DNA of 64,000 bases from Viola odorata (Eukaryota; Streptophyta; Magnoliopsida; Malpighiales; Violaceae), in the NCBI GenBank assembly GCA_963691705.1, contig OY829545.1, positions 15,761,569 through 15,825,568 of the forward strand, read 5' to 3'. The notes under the pieces were generated by a model, which was not told the origin of the DNA, searched no databases, and worked only from the letters and a program-made list of their open reading frames with translations. Shown one piece after another: positions 37,583-50,099 of the stretch. Made by a program: the position numbers and the translations under genes. Numbering within the stretch: position 1 is the stretch's first letter; each line of letters starts with the position of its first letter.

Positions 37583-39368
37583 CTTCCACCAGACAGACAA
37601 ATAATCTCTTGGACTAAAAACACACTCAATCACCAAATTACAACCAAGTGAGTTTTTAGAGAGAAAAAGAGGATAGTGGCTAAAATAACAAACAATTTGG
37701 TGGTATATACTATATGTGATGATGGAGTAAGGTGGGGTTTTGAAAATGGATGCACACCAAGAAAAAATGATTGGATATATATTTTCCCAAGTTGAGGGGC
37801 TTTTAATCTATTATACAAATGCGTCTATATATACTATTAGAATTCTAATTATCTTAAATATACAAATCCAATGCTTTCTTAAGAGATTAATCACAAAAAA
37901 TCCTAAACCACTAGATCAATCTTAGTACCTACGTCATTAATTTTCTTTAATGACATAGTTAATCAGAGATGGTTAATCTTTTAAACTAGATGACTTACAT
38001 GAGGGGGTTAGAAGAATTATCGAAAAATGGGAATTTGAAAGCTTGACATTTGATCAACCAAACACCATTTTTCAATTTTCTTGATTGGAATACTAGGGAG
38101 AATTCACATGAGGAAATTTAAAAAGAAGTGAACAAATGTTACCTGGTTTTCAACGGTAAAAGATGGAAAATTCTCCTTTTCTTAAAGTTCAATATTATAG
38201 GTATCAGACAAAATTAAGTCAGATTTTTTTTTTGGAAAATACAGTGAAGTTCTAAATTAGACCCTTGAAAGATTCTTTTTCATTTTTCACCCTTCAAGAT
38301 TCTGATTTTTGGGTCTGAATATATATATGGCAAGACTCTCGTTGCAGCAGTCTTTTTTCCTAATTACTAGTATCTACTAGTACTTATATAACATGAACAA
38401 ACAATAGAAAATAAAATATACTTTTTTGGATCCTCGGGTGTCTTTTCAACTGAAACTAATATCGTTTGAGATTTGTCGATTTTCAAAAAACGATGACTCT
38501 CCTAACATGATTTTTTTTCATTCTCAATACTGAGAAATATAGAAACACACTTTAATTACGTGTGACATCTTAATGGTTATAGTTATGACTTAAGATAAAA
38601 TAGTTTTATCATTAATGATCAGAAAGAGGGACTAAATAAGTGGAAGAAATAGACGAGTATATTTCAATGTTATCAATCTTATATCATACCGGCCGGTACG
38701 TCCCATCCTAATAGAAAAAAACGAGATAGAAAATATATTGTACTACCATTTTGGTTTCTATCTTATTACATTAATGTATGTAGAGATAAGCATAATATTT
38801 TGGTCATTTCGAAAGTACAAACAAAATTTCGGAACAAAACAGTCATTCCGATTCCGATCCAGAGTTAAAAGTAATTTTCTGTTAGATATAACCAAAGTTC
38901 GGAATTGGGATTTAGAAATCAGCTCACCCTTTAGTGACGGTAAAATACTCGATTTCAAGTTTCATTTATCGAAGAATTTTAGTGTATTTTTCTAAAGAAA
39001 AAAGAAAAAGAAAATTAGTTTTTTTTTTTTAATTAACTTTGCATAAGAGTATGGGAAAAACAAAAAGTGGAAAAAAAATTATCCCGTAAAGCCCAGCCCA
39101 TTACCGACAGCGCTGGAAAAAATTTATCACGTGTGGCAATTATCTTTTCATGCATCATTTTTCTTTTCATCAAAATGCACCAATTAATTTCTCTTTTATA
39201 TATATGGATGTGATGTTTTTCCATCAAACCCTCATGTGTTTATGAGGTTGTCCCCAAACTATTCATTTAATCCAATTATATTTATACTTATATATTTGAT
39301 TGTTGTTTATAGTTTGGCTTCCCCTCGAGAAATTATTTAAAACATTTACATTAGTTTCTTTAAATTAA
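37583..39368. other. Intergenic DNA upstream of MYB
   Basis: It includes the MYB promoter in the first few hundred bases. At about 38764-38812 there is a stretch around ATTACATTAATGTATGTAG that recurs with few changes at 46550-46597. No gene was seen. Confidence 0.5.
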
Positions 39369-42300
39369 GATTTTTTTTTTCATGAATGTCCCATGTACTT
39401 TAAAAAAAAAAAAAGCTTCCTTCCCTCAATTTTAAAAATTCAAATACTGTTCTCTGAACTCAAAGTCAATTGCAAATGGTGGTCCCTCTGTCAGTCAACG
39501 CTGACGTCCGTCCGTTTTGACCTTCAATAGCAGGTTACCAGATTTTTCCATTTTTTTTCCTTTTCTTTTCTTTTCTTTTCTTTTCTTTAAAAATTAAGAA
39601 AAATAAATAATTAATTTTAAAAATCTAGAAAAATAATATAATTAATTTTAAAAATCTAGAAAAATAATTTAATTAATTTTTAAAATCCAAAAAAATTATG
39701 TAATTAATTTAAAAATTCAAAAAAATAATGTAATTAACTAAAAATTGTAAAAAATAATGTAATTAATTTTAAAATTTATGAAAAATTAATTAATTAATTT
39801 AAAAAATTCTGAAATTAATATATTAATTTAAAATTTTGAGAAAAATATTTTATATTATTTTTAAAAATTCAGAAAATTTTTAAAAATTCAAAAAAATGTA
39901 AAAAATCCTAAAACAATAATATAATTAATGTAAAAATCTAGAAAAATAATTTAATTAATTTAAAAAATCAAAAAAATAATATATTTAATTTAAAAATCCA
40001 GAAAATTAATATAATTAATTTAAAATATCCAAAAAATTAATTATATTATTTTCTAAAAAATTCAGAAAAAGTCAATCTTCTAAAAAACAAAGACATGATT
40101 TGTTCCACTCAAAAAAATTAATTATGGTATTTTTAAGAATTCTTCATGTTCACACCAAAATTGATTACCTCCATATGAAATTCAAATCAATAAAACCTTT
40201 CAATTATTATACTCATGGATTATTATACTCTCCAATTAATCCAATCCTCACTTCAATTAACACCAAATCCAAACCCTTGCAATTAAACCAACCTCTCTGC
40301 AATTAATTGATCCAGTCTGCAAAATCAATTTCAAGCAGTCCTTTGCAATTCAATCAACCCCTCTTGCAAATTAAAATTCCCAAAACACAACTGGCCACCC
40401 ATCACAACCGCAGCCGCATCACCACCTCTTCAACCAAATCCCAAATCACCACCACCAACCACCGCCAAACCAAACCCAAATTAAACCACCCAATCCCTCC
40501 GGCCAAACCGCCACTACCAAACCCATCAAACCACAACACCACCGCCACTGCCGCTCACCAAACCCGCCTCAGCCACCACAGCCGCACACCACAACCATCC
40601 GCCCAGCCACCACGCACCCAAAACCAACACACCCCACCACGCACCAAACCCGCCTCAACCCACCCACCCTACTGCTGCCTCACCAACAAACACCAACAAA
40701 CCTTACCCAACACCACACACTCAACTCAATCCAAACAGTAAAGAAACAGAAAAGGGAAGAGAAGAAAATAAAAGTAGAAAGAAAAAAGAAAAGAAAAAAG
40801 AAAAGAAAAAAGAAAAGAGAAAAGAGAAAAGAGGTGGTGGCTGCAGTGCTGGTTAGGGGTGTGCAGTCGGATCTTCGGGATTTCCGAATCCCGACTGGGA
40901 AAATTTCGGATATCTCGAAATTGATTTTTTTGGTCCCGATCCCGAATGTCAAAAAAACCCTCCCGAACCCGAATTTCCGAACTCAAAATTTCGGGAAATA
41001 TCGGGTATCCGAAATTTCCGAGATTTTTTTAATTACTGTTAAAAAAAATCCAAATTAAACATCAAACCTGATATATTTATTGGTTGGGGCATTTTGACAA
41101 ACACCTGCTGCGTGATTTAAACCAATTTCTAAAATTAAACCAATTTGCAGCAATTTAAACCAATTTTCCAACAAAATTTTCAACAAATTATCCAATATGC
41201 AAAACACCAGAAGATGCAGAAAACCCTAAAACCCTTTTGCACCAAAATTTCCAACAAATTAGACCCACACCTATTTTTCTACCAAAAAGTGCAGCAATTG
41301 CACCAAAACTCCTAATTTTTCACCAAAAAATGTAGCAAATGAACAAAATATGTTATTTCTTGACTAGATCGACAGAGAGAATCAGAGAAACAAGGAGGGA
41401 GAGAGTAGAGGTTCTGGATTTGGAGGTGGCGGTCGGGATGGGATTTGGAGGTGGCGACTGGCTGGCGATGGAGAAGAAGAATTGATTGAGGAAGAAGAAT
41501 TGAATCTAGTGATTTGGAGGTGGCAGATCGAGTTGGTTCTAGGGATTTGGAGGAAGAAGAATTGATCTGCAGCTGCTAGTGAGAGAAGAGTGAGAGTAGA
41601 GAGAAGAGAGAAAGCGTTGAAATGAAAAAGCATGCCCTACCCCTGCTTTTTATTTTCCTAAGTTCGGGTAGTTCGGGTACCCGAACTTAGAAAAATCCAT
41701 ACCGATCCCGACCCGAAATAAATTTCGGGTATGTGGTACCCGAACCCGAATTTCCGATACCCGAATTACCCGAACCCGAATTGCAAAATTTCGGGTCGGA
41801 AATTTCGGAAATTCGGGAAACGGGAAATTTGAACAGCCCTAGTGCTGGTTGAGGGAAAGAAGATGATGTTTTGGGGCTGTAGGGTTTGGGAGTAGATTGG
41901 CTGCTGGGTAGTCATAAATAAAGATGTTTAGTTTCTTCTTTTTCTTTTTTTAATTTATTAATACTATTTCTAAACTATCTTTTTGTGTAAACAAAAATCA
42001 AAATAATTGTTAAAACTAAAATTAAAAAAAGGAGTAAAATAAATAAGATCAATTAAATTTTATATTATTTATTATTACTGAAAAGAAAACATTTTTTTGT
42101 AATTTATAATTTTTTTTAGAATTTTTACAATTTTTAGAAGTTTTAAAAATAATATAAAATATTTTTCTAAAATTTTAAAATTAATACATTATTTTCAGAA
42201 TTTTTAAAATTAATTAAATTATTTTTTAGAATTTTTAAAATTAATTACATTATTTTTTGGATTTTTTAAATTAATTATATTATTTTTTTAGATTTTTTAA

Positions 42301-42536
42301 ATTAATTATCTTATTTTTCTGAATTTTTAAAGAAAAGAAAAAAAAGGGAACAACAGGTTTTTTTTTTGGGTAACCTGCTATTGAAGGTCAAAACGGACGG
42401 ACGTTAAGGTTGACTGACGGAGGGACCACCATTTGCAATTGACTTTGAGTTCAGGGGGCAGTATTTGAATTTTTAAAATTGAGGGGACAAAGCTGTTTTT
42501 TTTTTAAATACAGGGGCCTTCATGCAAAAAAAACCC
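39369..42536. mobile_element. Mutator-like element with long terminal repeats and nested hAT
   Basis: Flanking 9-bp direct repeats TTAAATTAA are at 39360-39368 and 42537-42545. The terminal inverted repeats exceed 130 bases. For example, a block with GACCTTCAATAGCAGGTTACC at 39519 is mirrored near 42370, and CAAAGTCAATTGCAAATGGT at 39462 is mirrored near 42430. Inside the repeats on both sides are AT-rich arrays of AAAATTAATTTAAAAAT-like units (about 39590-40050 and 42040-42350). The core has a CCACC/CCGCC-rich segment at 40370-40740 and a purine tract at 40740-40835. No transposase is visible. Without the nested hAT element it would be about 2.2 kb. Confidence 0.85.
40854..41841. mobile_element. 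Non-autonomous hAT element nested in the Mutator-like element
   Basis: It is flanked by the 8-bp repeat GTGCTGGT at 40846-40853 and 41842-41849. The ends are TAGGGGTGTGCA and TAGGGCTGTTCA (reverse complement of the right end), related to the TAGGGCTGTACAC ends of the complete hAT at 699. Subterminal regions are dense in TTCGGG and CCGAA motifs in both orientations. No transposase is present. It inserted after the Mutator-like element. Confidence 0.87.
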
Positions 42537-42545
42537 TTAAATTAA

Positions 42546-43432
42546 TAACAAATATTATCCTACACATTAAGTTGTAACATATATACTTTTTTTTTTACAA
42601 GATAGGTTGTGGGTTGCTCCCTTGTATTATAATGATACTTAATAATATTAGTTTATTTTTGATATTGACTACGGGTCACGAGTTAGAAAGTCAGTGAAAA
42701 CTTTACTGCAATTTGCAATGAATACTTAGAGAAAATGTAACAAATATGAGAGAGTTTATTCCACTAAAAAATTAATTTAATGGGAACATTCTTAAAAATA
42801 TTTAAAAATGACTAAATTAAAAGACAAATTGTAAATAATTCATTTTTTTTTATTAAGTTCTCTCATATTAGTTACAATTTTTTGTCCAAATTTCATAATT
42901 TTGCAATTTTTTACTATGTGTTTTGATTTTTTTAAGTATTTTAAAAGGTTAAAAATATTGCAACTCTTAAAAAATTCTAAGGTTTATATAGTGTTAAATA
43001 GAACATTTTATAAACTATATAATTTAAAAAAATATATAATGTACCCTAAAATACACTTAACCATAGTATATGAAACATACCATAAAACCACCCGGTGACA
43101 AGAAATGAGACAATCAACTTTATATCATATATAATATTAAATAATTAAAAATAAAAAATTAAGACTTTTTTTAACGTAATTAAGAACAATTAAGAGTACG
43201 TAAACATCTACTTTCAACAACAACAAAAAATCAAAAACAACTTGCTAAGTAACGCCTTCTTCTTATTGAACACCGTTCCAAATTCATCTACAATTCTGAA
43301 AATCACAAAGATCTTCATCTTTCTTTAACGTAAATAAGAACCATGATAGATAGGGAACATGAGTACACGGTAAATTGAAAAACCAGTGGAGGGAGAAACC
43401 ATCGAGCTAGAATCAGTGCCATTGAGAACTTC
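42546..43432. other. AT-rich intergenic DNA
   Basis: No gene was recognised. A degenerate B-box-like GGTTGTGGGTTGCTCCC with an AT tail at about 42607-42650 resembles the SINE-like remnant near 34620. Confidence 0.5.
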
Positions 43433-44808
43433 TTAAGCCAAGATCAATGGAGGGAGTTTATTGAAATAAGAAGGAGCCGATACAGGCAAAAGAACCTTTT
43501 CAGCAAAACCCGGCGTCCCGTCATTTGGAGCTCCCTTAATATTCAAAATGGAAGTGACAAGGTTGTAGATCTCAATATTCTTAAAAGGCTCCAGTTTCTT
43601 CCCTTTCGGGAACCTCGGCCCGTGCCCAACGAAAATTGCTCGCATTGAAAACAATTCATTGTCGAAACCGTGCGTTCCACCAAAATATCCCGGACTGGAA
43701 CGGTTGTGCTTAACCAGATATCCTTCTCCGACGAGTCCAACTATCGGCGCAATCCTGCCAATAGTTTCTTCCGTCCAGTGAAGCCTTTTCGGCAAGTCTT
43801 CCTTCAAATACATCTTCAAATAACCCCCGTTCTCAATTTTTCCCGACGTCAACGCTTTGTTCATCTTGGCGACCACATCCGCTGCTTTCAATTCGTTCGG
43901 TGGACGAATTGAAAGACCCCAGCTTGCCTTCCCACCCGTGTCGATCCATGTAGGTTGGATTGTCTTTAGATCGTCAGCCACTCCTTCTAAGACTATATCT
44001 TCTACGTATATTACTTTTAGATCTGTCGTGGCCACCATCCCGTGATCGCTCACCAAAATGATGTTCACATCATCAAAGACCCCTATCTCTTCAGTCCATG
44101 GATCAATCTTCCGATCATGCGGTCGACATACGCAACTGCTTCCGTGATCTTCGGATGGTCGGGTCCGAATCTATGGCCTTGATAATCTGGGTAGTGGAAA
44201 TATAATGTAATGAAATCAGGGACTTCATCGTCGGAAAAATATCCGAGAACTTTATCAACGCGATCCTCAAAGGGCACGGATTTGCTGTATACTTCGCAAT
44301 ATTTAGGTGGGCACTTCCAATTCTCCTTTATGACTTCGGATCCTGGCCAGAAGTAAGCGGTGGCCAGTTTCCCCACTCTGGTTACGGTCTCCCAGAGCGG
44401 CTCGCCAAGCCACCAACTTGGGTCGTTGGCATCTGTGTTTCCAGTATCGAAATATTTCCCGATGTCCGGAGCATAAAAGTGGTTGCTGACCATGCCGTGA
44501 TGAGCCGGGTAAAGGCCGGTGGCGATGGAGTAATGGTTTGGGTATGTTTCGGAGGGGAAAACCGGGATTAACCCAGTTTTAGCTTCAGTGCCGCCTTCAA
44601 TCAAACGGTGGATGTTCGGTGTTGGTGTCTTGAACTGGTACCCGAATCGGAACCCATCGGAAGAGATTAGGATGACGACAGGGTGGGTCAGTTTCTTCGA
44701 GGGACGGGCATGAGCATCAACGGCTACGAAGGAGAGGAGGAGGAAGATGGAGATGAACAATGTAGCGGTGAATTTTTTGGGAGCTTCTTGATTAGAAGCC
44801 ATTGACAA
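43433..44808 (-). pseudogene. Nucleotide pyrophosphatase/phosphodiesterase (NPP), single frameshift
   Basis: It reads as one exon of about 457 codons. An N-terminal signal anchor (FTATLFISIFLLLSFVAVDA) is followed by the alkaline-phosphatase-fold catalytic domain. All expected metal and nucleophile positions are present: SSDGFRFGY, SETYPNHYS, the Asp and His of HYPDYQGH, VSDHGM and GTHGFDNE. Plant NPPs hydrolyse nucleotide sugars and phosphodiesters in the secretory pathway. The frame breaks once, near 44085-44095: after L-I-H-G-L-K-R the reading hits TAG, while the continuation G-V-F-D-D-V-N-I-I-L-V is in another frame, consistent with one lost base. Both halves are otherwise perfect, so this is either a very young pseudogene or a sequencing error. 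Confidence 0.83.
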
Positions 44809-45043
44809 GGTTCTTGCAAGGTTCTTGCAGCAGTCTATCTAAAAGAGTATTAGATAGATAACAGCTGCAAATTGAAGTTGTGGTTCTGCGTTGCTTGGTG
44901 TGGTGTCCATGGCAGGCTTTATACAGCGGATTGGAGCATGAAAAATCCATCACTCCCGTCATTAATTAACAAGTGGGAGCGCCTTATTGGGTTATATACA
45001 ATGATTGACCCTTTGATTTAGGAAACGTGCTTATCTATACATC

Positions 45044-46256
45044 TAGTGGTGTGTAAATACTGATCGAATTGAAATTATCGTATTACCATGCCAAAATTTA
45101 TTCTGTTCGGTCGGTATTTTTTTAATTTGTTTTACTGTACGGCATACCGAATTACGAACAGAACTTTATTCAATACGGTACGATATTAAATTTTATAGGT
45201 ACGATATTACTGTACCTGCCGTTTTATATATAAAATACTATAAGAGTGTAAGAAAGTTTATAATCAGTATCCTTTCAAAATAAAATAACTACTATTTACT
45301 CATATACTCATAGGAGACGAAATAGTATCCTTGTTATATTTTTTGTGCATGAAGTGATGCACTGCAGATTCCATGTTTGCTTGTCTTATTGAGACTTATG
45401 TCAAGCATGCTGATTCGTGGGATTGGATACTATTTTTTACAATCATTTTATTTGAGGATATTTTTTTTTCTTATTTGTTTGACTCTCACCACCTTATAAA
45501 AGAAATTTACATTGTAACGCAATACACAACAATAAATCAACAATTTTAGAAAGTGTCAAGGCGTGCGAACTAATATCTCACGTTAAACAGATAAGATAAA
45601 TAAAACTTAAATAAATGAGTAATGAAAGTGTGAATTTCTAAATGAAATGAGGTATAATGGAAAATCCATAAAGGTTTGGATCCATAACTAACAATAGCAT
45701 TCCAACTAAGAGACTTACAAAGTACAAACTTTTAATTATCCAATAAATTGTATGAATCAGTCTTGTAGTTTATTTCATTAGCTGGAATACAATCGTTAGA
45801 AGCCTTCTTCTTGGTCAGCAAATGATATCTCCTTCAGGCTTCAGCAGAAGAAGCATTGATTGGAGTCACTAAACTAATTTTTTGGTGTTTGCTGTATTTG
45901 AATCATAGGATGGACTTGATTAATATTTTGCCTGCTGTAACCAGTGTGATTATATATGTATGTTGAACCAAGTGGACTTGATTAATATTTTCATTACCCT
46001 TTTATGTATGTTGTATCACACTTTCATACAATCTATATTTGCATTTGTCTGCTAGAAAATATCATGTCAACTTAATTTTACTTGTTTAGTATTTATTAGA
46101 CTAATATTTGTATGTAATTCGGTATTACTAATATGATAACGGTACTGATCAATAAAAATTATGGTATGGTATGGTATTTAATTTTTTTAGTTCGGTATAC
46201 CGAATACCGAAATATTTATACCAAAAATTTACGGTACCAACCGATAAACACTCTTA
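45044..46256. mobile_element. Non-autonomous hAT-like element, 1.2 kb
   Basis: It is flanked by the 8-bp repeat TATACATC (45036-45043 and 46257-46264). The ends are imperfect inverted repeats, TAGTGGTGTGTAAATA against TAAGAGTGTTTATCGG. Subterminal CGGTATACCGAA-like motifs occur at both ends. The interior has no coding sequence. It lies upstream of the NPP gene. Confidence 0.75.
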
Positions 46257-46264
46257 TATACATC

Positions 46265-47137
46265 TATGAAAGTTGATAGAGAGAATCTTATAATACCACA
46301 TAAACTTGGAGTTATACAAACATATCATGTTTAAGAAATTTATTTTTTAAATAATTAATTATTAATTAATTAAATTATATAATCATTTAGTATATACTCT
46401 CATTTTTTAACTTTTTAAATATATTTAAAATACTAATGCAATCATTTACGGTGGTTAGATGTGTGTAGTATGACAATGTTACCCATAAAATTAGCCCATT
46501 TACAAATAATTTAGGAGTAATTAAGTACTACATACCAACTAATTATATTTATTACATTAATGTATGTAGTGATAAGTATAATATTTTGGTCACATCTAGT
46601 CCATTAATGAAATTTTTATATTAAAAAAAAGTTAATATTTCTAGTAAATATTCATATCTTGTTTTAAAAAATTAATCGGTTCAATCTAAATGTTTGAATG
46701 GTTCCTAATGGTTCAATTCTATTAAACGCGGTTGAACCATGTTGATCACAATTAAACAATATTTAATTAGTAATTTATTTTTATCGCGTTTGTTGTTCAA
46801 TTCGGTTATAATAATAATTATACTTTTATACAAGCTCATTAAAATCATTCATGGTGGCGAACCAGAAATCTCCTGACGTTGGATTTGTTCAATAATTTCA
46901 AAAGGACATGTCCTTTCATAGAGAGAAGACAAGGATTGGAATAATTGAGTGACCTCACGATGATAAAGGTACAGTCCAGATCCACCGTACGTTAAATTTT
47001 GATCAACGGCGTTTAGAATCTATTTGGATTAATTTTTGCCTTTTTTTCATTACAAATTGCTCAGTGTAAAAATAAATATATTGATACAGTTTTTAGAAGC
47101 ATGTATTTTAATGTTTCAATTAAAAGTGATTTTAAAT
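46265..47137. other. AT-rich intergenic DNA
   Basis: No gene was seen. It contains the second copy (46550-46597) of the dispersed repeat also present at 38764. Confidence 0.5.
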
Positions 47138-48128
47138 GTTATACACAGGGATGACAATGGGTATCCGTACCCGAATATCCGCCCGTAACTATACCCATTT
47201 AATCGGGTAATATCCACTTTAATTGGGTATGATTCGGGTATAGATAATACACGAATTTATTATTTCGGGTATGGCCGGATATGATACCCGGCTTATACCC
47301 GAACGGGTATACCTCATTTTTACCCGTTGCCAACGCCATCTCGTTGCTCCCTCTTCCCCTCCTCCTCCCTCTCTCTCTCTGGCGTCGCCGACGACGGCGT
47401 CCTTCCTCAAATACCCAGGAAGAAAGATCGCCTCGCTTTCGATTTGATCTCTGTTCGAAGAACTTCAACTCCTGCGATTCTGCAATCAGGTTTGTACCCT
47501 ATCGTTTTCTCTTTTTTTCAGCAATCTTTCCACTGCCTTCTCTTCTCTTCTCTAATGCTACTTAGTTATCACAATCTAGCTATTATTATACGCTGTTCAC
47601 TGCATAATTCGGGTGTAGATCTGTTCAAATGTCCCCGATGTAGATCTGTTCACATTAACCTCAGTACAGACATCTACAATTACATATGAGACGAAACAAG
47701 GTTTATTAACAGAGCCCAATATTAATGCATTTCCTTTGACTGTTAATCATCAATGCTTGTCAAATATACATAACCTTCAGCAATGGATTTCATAAGGGTT
47801 AATTATGAGATCAAAAAGAGCATCAAGGGAATGATTAGTTGCCTATTTCTATAGCAAAAGAAGCAAGTTTGAGAACTGCCCATTTTTCTCAAGATAATAA
47901 CAGAATGAGGAAGAGTTAAAGAGAGGTTGTTGTTTGACTGGAATTGATCCATGCTGACAAAAAGCGTACCAAAATAACAAAAAATCCTACTGCTATTTTG
48001 TTTAATGTATGAGTGTATAACTTATCTCTTCTCTTTATACTGAGAATTGTTGTACTTAATTCGTGATTGTTATCTATATGGGTTTACTGATGTCGTGCTA
48101 TTTTTGATGCCTGGGATTGTTGCTACAG

Positions 48129-48461
48129 CAAAGTAAAAAGATTGCTGATGCTAAACTTGCAAAAGATTTCCAAGCAGTTTTGAAGGAATTTCAAAAAGGG
48201 CAACGGCTCGCAGCTGAACGGGAAACAGCTTATACTCCTTTAGTTCCCCAAGCAGTACCCCCTTCAAGGTGATTGTTTGAGGAGCCCTTAAATTTCACGC
48301 TTGTGTAAATGGATATGTTTTTGTAGTGTTTTAGTTGCAACTTGAATGCTTGCTGGCAACTCACGTTTATTGTTTCTGCCCTGCAGTTATACAGCTAGTG
48401 AGGTAGACATCAGTTATGACAAGACACCAGAACAACGCGCTGTTCTTGTAGAATCAAGAAG
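48129..48461 (+). pseudogene. Captured two-exon fragment of a SYP22/VAM3-type syntaxin
   Basis: Exon A (48129-48268) encodes [20 protein letters not shown], then ERETAYTP. Exon B (48387-48461) encodes SYTASEVDISYDKTPEQRA and LVESRR. They join in phase across a 118-bp intron with intact GT and AG, and acceptor and donor sites also flank both exons. This is the middle of a vacuolar Qa-SNARE of the SYP2 group, just before the SNARE motif. The SNARE helix and membrane anchor are absent. The retained intron shows that capture was at the DNA level. It lies in a hAT element and cannot make a working syntaxin. Confidence 0.8.
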
Positions 48462-49299
48462 GTGAGTTCTTAGTGGGAAGGTGTTCTACTGGGTTAACAA
48501 TCTTTGCTCCAATTGACAGAGCCATGACTGATTCTGCTGGGGATTTCAACAATTACCCATCGATTTGGTGTTGCATACTTCCATGGATTGGGATTCGAAC
48601 AAGGTGATTTGCTAACAATTTGATGTTTAACGACGCGTTGGATATGTATCAAAACAGCTGGCTGGTTGTCCATGGAGTTCGTGGGATGCTTGATGGTGCA
48701 GAGGGAAAAGGAAACAATAGCTATCAGATCGCACCCAAAGTTTGGCATTATCTATTTCGATTTTACTTTTAATTACATAGTTTCTCCGTGTTGGGTTTGA
48801 TAATAAGTTGTGGATGAAAAAATATTATTATCTTGAGCTTAATCATTTTCCATTGCTGTTGTATTATGGTTGCTAATGTTAGCTGTTTTGATCGTGTGAA
48901 TTATCTGTTTTTTTCTTGAGAGTCCTACTGATTGATTTGTTTGACTGGTTGGAAGCAAAATTCTGTAGGCTAGTAATTTTATGTGTTTCTCGCGCAACCC
49001 CAGCATGAATAAATAATAGTGCAGTTTTCTTTTTTCCTTTTCATGATTGAATCATTCTTCGAATCTTAATTCTTTTTGTTGGGAGTATAGATGTGGGTGG
49101 TAACTACTTTCTTTCCAAAATTCGTATTGGAATGAGCTAAGAACTTAGTTAAAAAAAAAGTAGGCTTCAGGTACGTTTTCTTCATTTACATTGGAATTCA
49201 ATTATTGTAGTCGAGAAATTAAATTACAACAATGTAAATTGTATGGTAAATATATTTATTCAACTTCTCTAATGATTTATTAGATATATATTTATTAAA

Positions 49300-49625
49300 T
49301 ATGTAAAAAAAATGAGCCAAAATGGTAAAAAATGAGCCAAAACGATAAAAAAAAAAAAAAAACCGTAAAAAAATGAGCCAAAAATGAAAAAACGAGCTAA
49401 AATGGTCAAAAAATGAGTCAAATGGTAAAAAAACGAGTTAAAATGGTAAAGATGAACCAAAATCGTAAAAAACGAGCAAAAATGAAAAAAAACGAGCCAA
49501 AATGGTAAAAAAACGAGCCAAAACGATAAAAAATGAAAAAAATGGTAAAAAATGAGTCAAAATAAAAAAAAAACGAACCAAAATAAAAAAAAACGAGGCA
49601 AAATGGTGAAAACGAACTTAAATAG
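49300..49625. repeat. Degenerate minisatellite with GAGCCAAAATGGT units
   Basis: Units of about 18-22 bases of the form AAAAAACGAGCCAAAATGGT are repeated roughly fifteen times with indels in the A runs. The array lies inside the hAT element near its right end. Spacing is irregular and units abut, so it is not a CRISPR-like array. Confidence 0.8.
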
Positions 49626-49948
49626 TGAAATTTTCTTTAATTATAAAAAAATAAAATAATTTAGTGAATTGAATATCCATTACATATCCAATTGGGTATT
49701 GGGTATGGATAATAATGGGTATATTAAAGCGGGTATGAATTGGGTATTTACCCATACCCGCCCATACCCGTTTTAATATACTCATACCCGCCCAATTGTC
49801 ATCCCTAGTTATACATAAAAGAAACTGCTAACGTTGGACCACATCCCTGCTAACGTTGGACCACAAGGGACCGATGCACGCATAGTTGCAGCCCAAAGAA
49901 AAAAAAAATAGCCCACCTCAAATTTGACGTGTAGCATTAAAAATAATA

Positions 49949-50043
49949 CTTCCTCTGTTCCTTAATAAATGTCGTTTACTATTTTAGCACGTATTTCAAG
50001 ACGATCGGAATAGTAAACGACATTCATTGAGGGACAGAGGGAG
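49949..50043. mobile_element. Stowaway-like MITE, 95 bp
   Basis: The ends CTTCCTCTGTTCCTTAATAA and the near reverse complement ending GAGGGACAGAGGGAG are flanked by TA. The inverted repeats include TGTCGTTTACTATT. The size and ends fit a Tc1/mariner-type MITE. Confidence 0.8.
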
Positions 50044-50099
50044 TAGAGTAAACTACGAATAAACTCTATAGTTTACAAAAATATTTCGCTATATAATAT

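Larger units (their letters stand above)
47146..49807. mobile_element. Non-autonomous hAT element with captured syntaxin exons
   Basis: It is flanked by the 8-bp repeat GTTATACA (47138-47145 and 49808-49815). The ends CAGGGATGACAATGGG and TAGGGATGACAATTGGG are near-identical inverted repeats. Subterminal regions carry GGGTAT/ATACCCG motifs. The interior includes a 5'-leader-like GC-rich exon ending with a donor near 47489, two exons of a SYP22-type syntaxin, an unrecognised segment at 48510-48760, and a tandem repeat at 49300-49625. There is no transposase. Confidence 0.88.

Noticed and set aside
40307..40741. Pro/Thr/His-rich 144-codon open frame
   Set aside because: It is low-complexity CCACC-rich transposon core with no recognisable protein, and related cores elsewhere do not keep the frame.
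40680..40986. Phe/Ser/Leu-rich membrane-like open frames on the minus strand
   Set aside because: They are translations of the GAAAAG purine tract in the Mutator-like element. A similar artefact occurs at 339-641.
47199..47689. Arg-rich and Ser/Pro-rich open frames near the left end of the syntaxin-carrying element
   Set aside because: They overlap the subterminal repeats and a leader-like GC-rich exon. No protein family was recognised.
48494..48760. Possible third captured exon in the hAT element
   Set aside because: An acceptor-like CAG precedes it, but the translation on either strand was not recognised and does not continue the syntaxin.
49300..49625. CRISPR-like regular repeats
   Set aside because: Units are contiguous with no unique spacers, vary in length, and the genome is eukaryotic.
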